Positions 10,005 through 18,798 of a DNA stretch of 64,000 bases are shown piece by piece. The stretch lies in assembly GCA_947630665.1 (NCBI GenBank), contig CANRID010000002.1, positions 1 through 64,000 on the forward strand, given 5' to 3'. Numbering within the stretch: position 1 is the first letter of the stretch; each line of letters opens with the position of its first letter. The translations under genes were made by a program, and so were the position numbers. Under the pieces are notes generated by a model. It did not search any database. It was not told the origin of the DNA and saw only the letters and a list, made by a program, of their open reading frames with translations. The DNA is from an uncultured Bacteroidales bacterium. Lineage in GTDB: Bacteria; Bacteroidota; Bacteroidia; Bacteroidales; UBA932.

Positions 10005-10883
10005 CTATATTAATTTATCAAAATCTGTCGCTTTTTCCATGAATTCATTTTTCAATGCATTCAGCGATTCATCGGCTTTGATCTTGGTGATGATGGCTTT
10101 TACCAATCTTTCCAGATCCTTTCCGGGCGAATAGTCGGCCGGACACACGTAATTGACCCGTTCCTGCCGGATCAGTTTCCGGGCGCTTTCCTTTTTCTTG
10201 GCATTGCCGGGTTCATAGACCGCAACGGCAGTTCCTCCCAATTGTTTGATGAGCTTCATGCACGGGACATCGGTTTCCCCGTCCCCGAAATAGATCATAT
10301 TGGGAAAGGCCACTCTTTTCTGGTCTTCCGGGACCGATTCGTTTATTTTAACCGAATCGCTGATACTGTCTATCCCTTTGTTGATTTTGAAAAGGAACTG
10401 GGTCTTGTTCGTATAATTGACAGCTGCGGCAGGCCACATGGCATCTCCTTTATCGTCATAGAAAAAAGAGCAGGCGAAGATGGTCTTGAATTCTTTCGCG
10501 ATGGGAGTCCCCTCTATGATCTCTTTCATGCCGGAAGAATTGATATAGTGTTCGATAGTCACCCCGTGTCTCTTTCCGAATTCCGTGATCCTCTTGAACC
10601 AGGTATCCACCCCCTTGAACAATTCCACCGATTCCCCGAACTGCCGGAAACTGTCTTTGCGCAACGATATTCCTTTCTCCTTGGCTTTTTGCAGCATCAA
10701 CAGCATATAGGCCAATACGTTATCCGAATCCTGCCGCCGGGCCATCTCGGCCGACTCGGCCCAGAATTTCTCTTTGTCGGTTTCGATGGCTTCTATGAAG
10801 GAATATTCCTGCATATTGCCCGGAGACAATGTGCCGTCGAAATCATAAATCAGAGCCACGATGGGAGTTTTTTTGATTGCCAT
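10005..10883 (-). CDS. HAD superfamily hydrolase (phosphatase-like)
   Basis: MAIKKTPIVALIYDFDGTLSPGNMQEYSF (motif I DFDGT), YFGDGETDVPCMK (motif IV); start refined to ATG 10883. Confidence 0.85.
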   Translation of the reverse strand: MAIKKTPIVALIYDFDGTLSPGNMQEYSFIEAIETDKEKFWAESAEMARRQDSDNVLAYMLLMLQKAKEKGISLRKDSFRQFGESVELFKGVDTWFKRITEFGKRHGVTIEHYINSSGMKEIIEGTPIAKEFKTIFACSFFYDDKGDAMWPAAAVNYTNKTQFLFKINKGIDSISDSVKINESVPEDQKRVAFPNMIYFGDGETDVPCMKLIKQLGGTAVAVYEPGNAKKKESARKLIRQERVNYVCPADYSPGKDLERLVKAIITKIKADESLNALKNEFMEKATDFDKLI

Positions 10884-10966
10884 ATCGATTTGTTTGAAAG
10901 TTAGCAAAGATAATGATAAACTTTCACTTCTGGCCTTTATTTCATAAAATACGGGATGGGCAGGAC

Positions 10967-11560
10967 TCAATCTTCCCGATGGTGCCTCCGGTATAGTTCT
11001 TCCTCGATCGCTTCTAAGGGGATATTCTTGTATTCCAACAAAACCAATAAATGGTAAATCAGATCGGAGACTTCGTACACAAGCCTTTGGTCATTGCAGG
11101 CGATTGCTTCGATTACGCTTTCGACCGCCTCTTCGCCTACTTTCTGGGCGATCTTGTTTACTCCCTTGTCCATCAGTTTCACCGTATAAGAGCCTTCGGG
11201 CCGCTCAGCCTTGCGTTTTGCGATTATATCTTTCAGCAAGCGGATAAAGCCTTCCGATTCTGCGGACTGGAAGCAGGAGGTGCTGCCCGTATGGCATACG
11301 GGGCCGGCCGGAACTGCTTTAATGAGCAATGTGTCCCGGTCGCAATCCTCCAAAATGCTATGTACGGTCAAAAAGTTTCCGCTCGTTTCGCCTTTGGTCC
11401 ACAAGCATTTCCGGGTCCGGCTGTAAAAAGTGACCTTTCCTTCTTTCCGGGTTTTCTCCAAGGCTTCCTGATTCATATAGCCTACCATCAATACCCTGAG
11501 GGTTGTTTTATCCTGAATGACGGCGGGTATCAGGCCGTCGGGATTTTTCTTGAAGTCCAT
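10967..11560 (-). CDS. hisIE: Bifunctional phosphoribosyl-AMP cyclohydrolase / phosphoribosyl-ATP pyrophosphatase
   Basis: 197 aa; VLMVGYMNQEALEKTRKEGKVTFYSRTRKCLWTKGETSGN (HisI) and GSYTVKLMDKGVNKIAQKVGEEAVESVIEA (HisE). Confidence 0.96.
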   Translation of the reverse strand: MDFKKNPDGLIPAVIQDKTTLRVLMVGYMNQEALEKTRKEGKVTFYSRTRKCLWTKGETSGNFLTVHSILEDCDRDTLLIKAVPAGPVCHTGSTSCFQSAESEGFIRLLKDIIAKRKAERPEGSYTVKLMDKGVNKIAQKVGEEAVESVIEAIACNDQRLVYEVSDLIYHLLVLLEYKNIPLEAIEEELYRRHHRED

Positions 11561-11605
11561 TGTGTCTTGATTGTTGGTTCAGTAAGTGATTATAAGTATA
11601 GTTGT

Positions 11606-12391
11606 TTATTCGTTTCTTGTATTTTCCGTGCGTCCGGTCCGGACCGGAATGCCTTGTCGGGAAAGAAATTCTTTCAGCCGGTCTATGCGGATTTCCCCGC
11701 GGTGGAATATGGAAGCCGCCAGAGCCGCATCCGCACAGCCCCGGGACGAGAGGACATCTGCTATATCCTCCATCTTGCCCGCGCCTCCGGAAGCGATGAC
11801 GGGAATAGACAGAATCTCCGATAATTTTTTATACACCTGACAGGCATATCCTTTTTTAGTGCCGTCATGATCCATGGAAGTGAAGAGAATCTCTCCCGCG
11901 CCGCGTTCCTGTACTTCTTTAGCCCAGGAAAACAGCTCCTTGTCAGTCGTCCGGCTGCCGCCGTGGGTGGTCACGATCCATTTTCCGTTTATTTGCATCG
12001 CATCGATGGCCGCTACTACGAACTGGGAACCGTACAGTTTCGCCAGATCGGAAATCAGACGGGGATCATTTACCGCCGCACTGTTTACGGAAACTTTGTC
12101 CGCCCCGGCTTTCAGCAGGAGGGAAGCATCCTCTATGCAAGAGATGCCGCCTCCCACGGTGAACGGAATATTGATCCGCGCCGCGATTCTCTCTACCAAT
12201 CCGGCAAAAGTCTTCCTGCCTTCCAAGGTGGCGCTGATATCTAAAAAAACCAATTCGTCTGCGCCTTCATCGGAATAGACACCGGCCATCTCCACCGGGT
12301 CGCCCATATCGGAAAGCCCGGCAAACCGGACTCCTTTGACGGTACGGCCGTTTTTGATATCCAAACAGGGTATGATTCGTTTTGCAAGCAT
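11606..12391 (-). CDS. hisF: Imidazole glycerol phosphate synthase subunit HisF
   Basis: 261 aa; [23 protein letters not shown]...[13 protein letters not shown]...[14 protein letters not shown]. Confidence 0.97.
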   Translation of the reverse strand: MLAKRIIPCLDIKNGRTVKGVRFAGLSDMGDPVEMAGVYSDEGADELVFLDISATLEGRKTFAGLVERIAARINIPFTVGGGISCIEDASLLLKAGADKVSVNSAAVNDPRLISDLAKLYGSQFVVAAIDAMQINGKWIVTTHGGSRTTDKELFSWAKEVQERGAGEILFTSMDHDGTKKGYACQVYKKLSEILSIPVIASGGAGKMEDIADVLSSRGCADAALAASIFHRGEIRIDRLKEFLSRQGIPVRTGRTENTRNE

Positions 12392-12422
12392 ATAATTTAC
12401 GGTTTGAAATGTTTTTATCCGT

Positions 12423-13805
12423 TTATTTTCCGTTTAACCGTGCCAGATCTTTCAGGGAAACGGTTCCTTCATACAGGGCTTTTCCTACGATTACGGCCTT
12501 CACGCCGGAGGATTCCAAGGCGGAAAAATCTTCTTTTTTCCCGATGCCGCCGCTGGCGATGATTTCCAAGCCGGGAAAACGGCCGGCAAGTTTCCGGTAT
12601 AAAGAACAGGAGGGGCCGAGCATAGTCCCGTCTCGGGAGATATCGGTGATTATCACATATTTCAGCCCCGAACCGATGAATTTTTCCAACAGGTCCTCTA
12701 CGGTCAGTTCCGTATTTTCTATCCAGCCGCCTACCGCCACATAACCGTTTCTGATATCCGCGCCCAGCACTATTTTTTCGGGACCGTATTCCTCTAACCA
12801 TCGGATAAACAATGCGGGTTGTCTGACCGCAATGCTGCCGCAGATAACCCGGTCGGCGCCCTTGTCCAGAACCTCCTTCAATGCTTCCTGAGTCTTGATT
12901 CCTCCCCCGTATTCTACTTTCAGACCGGTGTTCCGGACGATTTTATAAAGGATATCCGTATTCCGGGGCGCTTGCGCCTTGGCGCCGTCCAGATCCACTA
13001 CATGCAATCTGCGCGTTCCGGCCTGTTCGAAACTGCGGGCGATCTCCAAAGGGTCATCCGAATAAATTTTGCAATCGTCATACCGGCCCTGCCGCAGCCT
13101 TACGCATTTTCCATCCAACAGGTCGATGGCCGGAATGATCTCTATCCGTTGGGCGGGAAGAGGTTCTGCCGATTGTATATCCGGCTGTCCCGACAGAAAA
13201 TTCAATAAGATTTTCTCTCCCGCCGGGCCGCTTTTTTCCGGATGAAACTGACAGCCCATAAAATTGTTTTTCCGCAAAGCGGCGCTCAGCGGGACTCCGT
13301 ACCGGGTAACGGCCGCCGTATTCTCGTTTACTTCCGCATAATAGGAATGGACGAAATACATATACGTCCCTTCCTCTATCCCTGCGAACAAAGACGATTT
13401 TAATTCCGTTACGGTATTCCATCCCGTATGGGGAACTTTCAGATTCGCAGCGGATGCTCCGCCTGTTTCCGGCAGGGAGGCCGGAGAGGAAGGGAAACGG
13501 AATACCCGGTTCTCGAAAATTCCCAAGCACGGCGTATCGTTTTCCTCGGAGTGCGAACATAACAGCTGCATTCCTAAACAAATGCCCAATACCGGCTGCT
13601 TAAACGAACGGATGGCTCGCACTAAGCCCAATTCCCGGAGATTGTGCATGGCCCATGCCGCGTCTCCTACTCCCGGCAGTATGATCCGTTCGCAGGCCGA
13701 AAGCCGTTCCGCATCTGAGCTGACGATATATTCCGCTCCGAGGCGTGTCAGGGCATTCTGCACCGATCTCAGATTTCCTGTCTTATAATCTATAATTCCG
13801 ATCAT
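12423..13805 (-). CDS. hisHA: HisH-HisA fusion: IGP synthase glutaminase subunit fused to ProFAR isomerase
   Basis: Single 460-aa ORF: N-terminus [19 protein letters not shown]...[12 protein letters not shown]...[23 protein letters not shown] (HisH with glutaminase Cys/His/Glu motifs), then [33 protein letters not shown]...[13 protein letters not shown] (HisA). Confidence 0.93.
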   Translation of the reverse strand: MIGIIDYKTGNLRSVQNALTRLGAEYIVSSDAERLSACERIILPGVGDAAWAMHNLRELGLVRAIRSFKQPVLGICLGMQLLCSHSEENDTPCLGIFENRVFRFPSSPASLPETGGASAANLKVPHTGWNTVTELKSSLFAGIEEGTYMYFVHSYYAEVNENTAAVTRYGVPLSAALRKNNFMGCQFHPEKSGPAGEKILLNFLSGQPDIQSAEPLPAQRIEIIPAIDLLDGKCVRLRQGRYDDCKIYSDDPLEIARSFEQAGTRRLHVVDLDGAKAQAPRNTDILYKIVRNTGLKVEYGGGIKTQEALKEVLDKGADRVICGSIAVRQPALFIRWLEEYGPEKIVLGADIRNGYVAVGGWIENTELTVEDLLEKFIGSGLKYVIITDISRDGTMLGPSCSLYRKLAGRFPGLEIIASGGIGKKEDFSALESSGVKAVIVGKALYEGTVSLKDLARLNGK

Positions 13806-13832
13806 GATTTAAAAATCAAATAGGGGTAAAAC

Positions 13833-15503
13833 TTATAATATTCCTTTACTGCTGGGAATGCGGAAGTCCGTGCAGTCTTTCCGGATAGCGGCTTTAAGGG
13901 CGCGGGCGAAGGCCTTGAAAATGCCTTCGGCTACATGATGATCGTTTTTCCCCTCCGCCCGGATGTGCAGGTTGCATTTAAGATGTTGGGCGAGCGTTTT
14001 AAAGAAATGTTCCAACATCTGGGAATTCAGGTCGCCGATCTTCTCTGAACGGAATTCCGCTTCCCATTTGAAATCGATGCGCCCTCCTAAATCCAGAAGC
14101 ACCCAGTCCTGCGCTTCATCCATCGGGAGCGCGAACCCGTAACGCTCGATACCCGTTTTGGGTCCTAACGCCTGCGAGAGGGCATCCCCCAAAGCGATGG
14201 CCGTATCTTCTACCGTGTGATGGTCGTCCGTTTCCAGATCTCCAATACAGAGTATCCTGAGTCCGATAGCGCCGTGATAGCCGATTTGCTGGAGCATGTG
14301 ATCGAAAAAATGCAGACCGGTGGAGACGAAAGGTTCTTCGAACCGGTCCAGCTCCACGGAAACACAGATATCGGTCTCTTTCGTTTTTCTTTTTACGGTC
14401 GCTTTCCGACCGGCGGAAGTCTTTTCTTCCTCCCGCTTTTCGCCGGAGCCGTGTCCGTCCGCACAATTTTCCAGGGCGGCCAGCAACCGGGCGTTTTCCC
14501 GGGGGGTTCCTATGGTAATCCGCAGACAGTCCCGGCATAGAGGAAGGGAGGAACGGTCGCGGACTATGATTCCGTGATCTTTCAGATAGTCGAACACCTT
14601 TTGTTTTTCCCGGAAATGGACCAGCAGAAAATTGGCATCCGAAGGGAATACTTTTTCCACGCCCCGCATCCGGGCCAATGCCTGCGCCATCTTCTCCCTT
14701 TCGGAAATAATGATGGAAACCCTTTCCTGTACGGAAAAAGGATCGTCCAACATTTCCAGCACCTGACGCTGTACGGGTACGCTTATATTGTACGGGTACT
14801 TGATGCGGTTCATGGCATCAATGACCGTTTCGCAGGCGATGGCCATGCCTATCCGCAGACCGGCCATGCCCCATGCTTTGGACAGAGTCTGCAACACGAT
14901 TGTCCGGGGACAGTCGTTTATCCGGCTGCAAAGGCTCTTTCCGGGAGCGAAATCTATGTATGCCTGGTCTATCACGGTAATGCCGGGAAAGGTCCCGATG
15001 ATTTTTTCTATTTCTTTCTCTTCCAACAGGTTTCCCGACGGGTTATTGGGCGAGCAAAGAAATATGACCTTTACCGTCTGGTCCACGGCGGCAAGTACCC
15101 GCGATGCGTCTAAACTGAATTCCGGTCCGAGCGGGCATTCTATGATTTTTATGTCGTTTATGCGGCCCGCCGTGCCGTACATGCCGTAGGTAGGGGAGAC
15201 GATCACGGCGCTGTCTCTTCCCGGAGTGCAGAACAGCCTGAAAATTAAGTCGATGGCTTCATCGCTCCCGTTTCCTATGAAAATATTTTCCGGCCTTACC
15301 TTTTTCAGCCGCGCCAGTTTCCGTTTGATTTCGGGCTGGGAAGGAGAGGGGTAGCGGTTGACGCCGTTTTCGAAAGGACTCTCATTGGCGTCTAAATATA
15401 TTTCCATGGGAATTTTGCAATCATCCCGGGCGGTGGAATAGGGGATCATATCTTTTATATTATCCCTCAGCAGGGAATAAATTTCATCGGAACTGTTTTT
15501 CAT
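13833..15503 (-). CDS. hisCB: HisC-HisB fusion: histidinol-phosphate aminotransferase fused to imidazoleglycerol-phosphate dehydratase
   Basis: Single 556-aa ORF: N-terminus IYLDANESPFENGVNRYPSPSQPEIKRKLA...LQTLSKAWGMAGLRIG (HisC), C-terminus ETDICVSVELDR...STGLHFFDHMLQQIGYHG...DDHHTVEDTAIALG...NDHHVAEGIFKAFARALK (IGPD). Confidence 0.93.
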   Translation of the reverse strand: MKNSSDEIYSLLRDNIKDMIPYSTARDDCKIPMEIYLDANESPFENGVNRYPSPSQPEIKRKLARLKKVRPENIFIGNGSDEAIDLIFRLFCTPGRDSAVIVSPTYGMYGTAGRINDIKIIECPLGPEFSLDASRVLAAVDQTVKVIFLCSPNNPSGNLLEEKEIEKIIGTFPGITVIDQAYIDFAPGKSLCSRINDCPRTIVLQTLSKAWGMAGLRIGMAIACETVIDAMNRIKYPYNISVPVQRQVLEMLDDPFSVQERVSIIISEREKMAQALARMRGVEKVFPSDANFLLVHFREKQKVFDYLKDHGIIVRDRSSLPLCRDCLRITIGTPRENARLLAALENCADGHGSGEKREEEKTSAGRKATVKRKTKETDICVSVELDRFEEPFVSTGLHFFDHMLQQIGYHGAIGLRILCIGDLETDDHHTVEDTAIALGDALSQALGPKTGIERYGFALPMDEAQDWVLLDLGGRIDFKWEAEFRSEKIGDLNSQMLEHFFKTLAQHLKCNLHIRAEGKNDHHVAEGIFKAFARALKAAIRKDCTDFRIPSSKGIL

Positions 15504-15584
15504 TTTCAGTATGTTATTTCGTTAGAGAATCTTGAAATCATGTCGGATTTATAATTCCGGCACCGTCTGTGCCGGAGGTTTATC

Positions 15585-16922
15585 TTATTTCCGGGCGCCG
15601 GGTTCGTCCAATCTTACGGAAACGGCGTGGCTATGGGCGTCCAGTCCCTCTGCCAAAGCCATGGTCCGGATGGTTCCCGACAGATTTTCGAGTCCTTCCC
15701 GGGTAATTTCCTGCATCGTGATCCGTTTAAGGAAGCTGGAGAGGTTTACGCCTCCCCGGGAAACGGCCCAACCGCCCGTCGGGAGGGTATGATTGGTCCC
15801 GGAAGCATAGTCTCCGGCGCTCTCGGGGGTGAAATTTCCTAAAAATATGCTGCCGGCGTTCCTGATGCGCTCCGCTGTCCGTCGGCAATCCCGCGTGCAT
15901 ATTATCAGATGCTCCGGAGCGTACAGATCGGCTGCGGCTGTCATTTCCTCTTCGGTCCGCAAGACAACGATCCGGCTGTTTTCCAGCGATCGGTTTATAA
16001 AATCCTGTCGGGAGAGCAGGGCCGCCTGTCGGCCTAATTCTCCGGCGGTTTTTTCCGCTATCTCCCCGGAGACGGTCAACAGAATGGCCTGACTGTTCCT
16101 TCCATGCTCGAGCTGGGAAAGAAAATCGGCGCAGATATATGCCGGTTCCGCACTCTCGTCCGCCAGAATCATGACTTCGGAAGGACCGGCCGGTATATCT
16201 ATGGCGCAGCGGGAAACGGATACTATTTGCTTGGCGGCCGTTACATAATCGTTGCCGGGACCGAAAATCTTGTTTACGGCAGGGATGGTTTCCGTACCGT
16301 AAGCCATGGCCGCTATCGCGGCCGCCCCTCCGGCCCGATATACCGACGTAACCCCGCACAGCCGTGCGGCGAAAAGTATCTCCGGAGCGATCTCTCCGTC
16401 CGGGCCGGGAGGCGAACAGAGAATGATTTCGCGGCAGCCTGCCAATTTTGCCGGAATCGCCAGCATCAGGACTGTGGAAACTAACGGGGCCGTTCCTCCG
16501 GGAATATATAATCCCACCTTATCGATAGGAATGCTTTTCTGCATGCAGGTAACTCCCGGCAGGGTTTCTACGGTTATGTCTTTTATCTTCTGTGCCTTGT
16601 GGAATTTCCGGATATTGGAGGCGGCCCTCCGGAGGGCTTTCCTTAATGGAACGGGTGTCTTCTGGCAGGCTGCCGCCCATTCCTGTTCCGTTACTTTTAT
16701 CCGGCCGTCTTCCATGCCGGGACAATCGAATTTACGGATATAATCCGCTACGGCTCCGTCTCCTTCCGCACGCACCCGCCCGATGATCCGTTGTACGGCT
16801 TGTTCTGTTTGCCGGGGCATGCGTTTTTCTTCCCTGACCATAATCTTTCTTAAAGTATCGCTGTCGGGATAATAAAAAATCCGGAGTGCGTTCTGCTGGA
16901 TGGTATTTTTCTGATTTTGCAT
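15585..16922 (-). CDS. hisD: Histidinol dehydrogenase
   Basis: 445 aa; VGLYIPGGTAPLVSTVLMLAIPAKLAGC...GPGNDYVTAAKQIV...IDIPAGPSEVMILAD. Confidence 0.97.
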   Translation of the reverse strand: MQNQKNTIQQNALRIFYYPDSDTLRKIMVREEKRMPRQTEQAVQRIIGRVRAEGDGAVADYIRKFDCPGMEDGRIKVTEQEWAAACQKTPVPLRKALRRAASNIRKFHKAQKIKDITVETLPGVTCMQKSIPIDKVGLYIPGGTAPLVSTVLMLAIPAKLAGCREIILCSPPGPDGEIAPEILFAARLCGVTSVYRAGGAAAIAAMAYGTETIPAVNKIFGPGNDYVTAAKQIVSVSRCAIDIPAGPSEVMILADESAEPAYICADFLSQLEHGRNSQAILLTVSGEIAEKTAGELGRQAALLSRQDFINRSLENSRIVVLRTEEEMTAAADLYAPEHLIICTRDCRRTAERIRNAGSIFLGNFTPESAGDYASGTNHTLPTGGWAVSRGGVNLSSFLKRITMQEITREGLENLSGTIRTMALAEGLDAHSHAVSVRLDEPGARK

Positions 16923-16949
16923 TTCCGATGAAATTTATGCTTACTTGCT

Positions 16950-17801
16950 TTACAGGATCATCCTTTCCAATGAAAGTATGAGAATGTCTTCCGCGCCTAT
17001 GGATTTCAATTGTTCGGTAACATCCCAGATCAGCTCTTCGTCCACTACGGTATGGATGGCGCTCCACCGCTGGTCGGCCAACGGCAGCAGGGTAGGGCTT
17101 TTCATGCAGGGAATGATTTCCAATGCGCGGTCTAATTTGTCATTGGGGACGTTTACCAGAATGTATTTTTTCCCCTTGCTTCTTTTTACCGATTCTAAAC
17201 GGAAAATCAGCTTCCGGATAAGGGGTTCTTTTTCAGGATCCGGAGCAGGAGGACCGATCAGCACGGCCTGGGAGTACATGACCGTTTCCACTTCTACCAA
17301 TCCGTTGGATATCAGGGTGCCGCCGCTGCTTACGATATCGAATACGGCATCGGTCATCCCGATAGACGGCGCAATTTCAACACTGCCCGCGATTTCTTCT
17401 ATCTGCCCCTGAATGCCGTTTTCCCGGAAATATTCCGCCAGGATTTTCGGATAGGAGGTAGCCACTTTTTTCCCGTTGAAATATTGAAGCCCGTTGTAAG
17501 GTTCGTTTTTTGGAATGGCCAACGAAAGACGGCATTTGCCGAATCCCGGCTCGTAAAGGATATCGACCGGAGATCCCTTTTCTTTTACTTCATTCAGGCC
17601 CACTATGCCTACGTCGGCGATCCGGTTGGCTACGGCCTGGGGAATATCGTCGTCTCTCAGATAGAGGATTTCCAGCGGAAAATTATTTGCCTTGGAAAGC
17701 AGTTTCCGTTTGCTTTCCTCCACGCTGATTCCTGCGTCCGCGAGCAGGTTCATGCTTTCTTCATTTAAACGGCCCTTGGCCTGAAGTGCAATACGTATCA
17801 T
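16950..17801 (-). CDS. hisG: ATP phosphoribosyltransferase (long form)
   Basis: 283 aa; IRIALQAKGRLNEESMNLLADAGI...EIAPSIGMTDAVFDIVSSGGTL plus C-terminal regulatory domain. Confidence 0.97.
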   Translation of the reverse strand: MIRIALQAKGRLNEESMNLLADAGISVEESKRKLLSKANNFPLEILYLRDDDIPQAVANRIADVGIVGLNEVKEKGSPVDILYEPGFGKCRLSLAIPKNEPYNGLQYFNGKKVATSYPKILAEYFRENGIQGQIEEIAGSVEIAPSIGMTDAVFDIVSSGGTLISNGLVEVETVMYSQAVLIGPPAPDPEKEPLIRKLIFRLESVKRSKGKKYILVNVPNDKLDRALEIIPCMKSPTLLPLADQRWSAIHTVVDEELIWDVTEQLKSIGAEDILILSLERMIL

Positions 17802-17835
17802 TATATCGAATTTTATAAGGTCCGGAACATGATAT

Positions 17836-17868
17836 AAAAAAGAAGGCCTGCCCCGATGGCAAGCCTTC
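17836..17868 (-). terminator. his attenuator intrinsic terminator
   Basis: Minus strand GAAGGCTTGCC-ATCGG-GGCAGGCCTTC followed by TTTTTT (11-bp stem with one G:U, then U-tract), between leader ORF and hisG. Confidence 0.88.
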
Positions 17869-17892
17869 CGTTATAAAGTATCGTTTTCTTCT

Positions 17893-17973
17893 TTACATAC
17901 CATACAACAAAATCCCGCCACCGGAAGCCGGCAGATGGTGATGATGATGATTATGTAAAGATACGGTTAACAT
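17893..17973 (-). CDS. hisL: his operon leader peptide (MLTVSLHNHHHHHLPASGGGILLYGM), below ORF-track length cutoff
   Basis: Codon-by-codon reading of the minus strand gives ATG TTA ACC GTA TCT TTA CAT AAT CAT CAT CAT CAC CAT ... GGT ATG TAA: six His codons in a seven-codon run directly upstream of an intrinsic terminator and hisG. Confidence 0.88.
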   Translation of the reverse strand: MLTVSLHNHHHHHLPASGGGILLYGM

Positions 17974-17992
17974 TTTTTCTCGTTTGAGGGGA

Positions 17993-18023
17993 CAAACATA
18001 CGCAAGTTTTTTCTTTTATCAAA
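17993..18023 (-). promoter_or_regulatory. Bacteroidetes-type promoter of the his operon
   Basis: Minus strand TTTG-N19-TATGTTTG, matching TTTG / TAnnTTTG consensus, about 20 nt upstream of the leader ATG. Confidence 0.75.
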
Positions 18024-18029
18024 AAAAAT

Positions 18030-18728
18030 TCAATCCAATTCTTCAAAAGGAATATCCATGAGCTTGTATTTTTCGCGGTCGCCGTAATTGAAATGCCACC
18101 ACTCGTCTTCATAGATATCGAATCCGTGCCGGACCATAACTTGCTGAAGTTTTGTCCGGTTGGCTATCCGGGCAGGAGACAGGTCGGGGTAATATGCCGC
18201 AGCTTCCTTGGTAAAGGAATCGAACTCCGTAGGCATTTCTATGTATCGGCCCGTTTTCAAATCTATCAGGCCCAGATCTACGGCGCATCCCCGGTTATGT
18301 ATGGAGCCGGTGCGGGGGCTGGCTACGAAAACGGTATCCTTATAGACTTCGTAAAAATAAAGCGTAGCGGCATAAGGCCGGTAGGCATCGTATATCACGA
18401 TTCCCAATCCTTCCTTTTTAAGATCTTTCTGCACTTTTTTCAACGCTTCGGCGGCCGGTTTGCGCAGATAGGCCTTGGGCGATGTGTAAATCCGGGTTTT
18501 GGTGAAATTATTCTCGGTCGCGTAACGGATATCTATCCGGATGCCGGGAATGAACTTTTCGAGATTGACCAACCGGTTGTCGGGATTTGACACCACGGCC
18601 TTCCGGTAAGCCTCCGCGGTATTTACGATATCCAGCCCATAGGGATTTCTTTTAGAAGAAGCCGCCTCGTCCTGGGCCCATAGAGGCGCCGCCAAACAGA
18701 TCAGTAAGGAAACAAGTAATTTTTTCAT
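18030..18728 (-). CDS. D-alanyl-D-alanine dipeptidase (VanX/DdpX family) with signal peptide
   Basis: MKKLLVSLLICLAAPLWAQ signal; VIYDAYRPYAATLYFYEVY...GSIHNRGCAVDLGLID...DEWWHFNYGDREKYKLMD. Confidence 0.9.
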   Translation of the reverse strand: MKKLLVSLLICLAAPLWAQDEAASSKRNPYGLDIVNTAEAYRKAVVSNPDNRLVNLEKFIPGIRIDIRYATENNFTKTRIYTSPKAYLRKPAAEALKKVQKDLKKEGLGIVIYDAYRPYAATLYFYEVYKDTVFVASPRTGSIHNRGCAVDLGLIDLKTGRYIEMPTEFDSFTKEAAAYYPDLSPARIANRTKLQQVMVRHGFDIYEDEWWHFNYGDREKYKLMDIPFEELD

Positions 18729-18798
18729 CGTTTTTATCATATAATATATCGGCAAAAATAATACAAATTTCAGCTTCGGCCACTCCTTGATCCGGAAA

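Noticed and set aside
17931-17952. ATG/GTG-rich plus-strand run (gatggtgatgatgatgattatg) as a simple microsatellite
   Set aside because: On the minus strand it is explained exactly by CAT/CAC codons of the his leader peptide upstream of a terminator.
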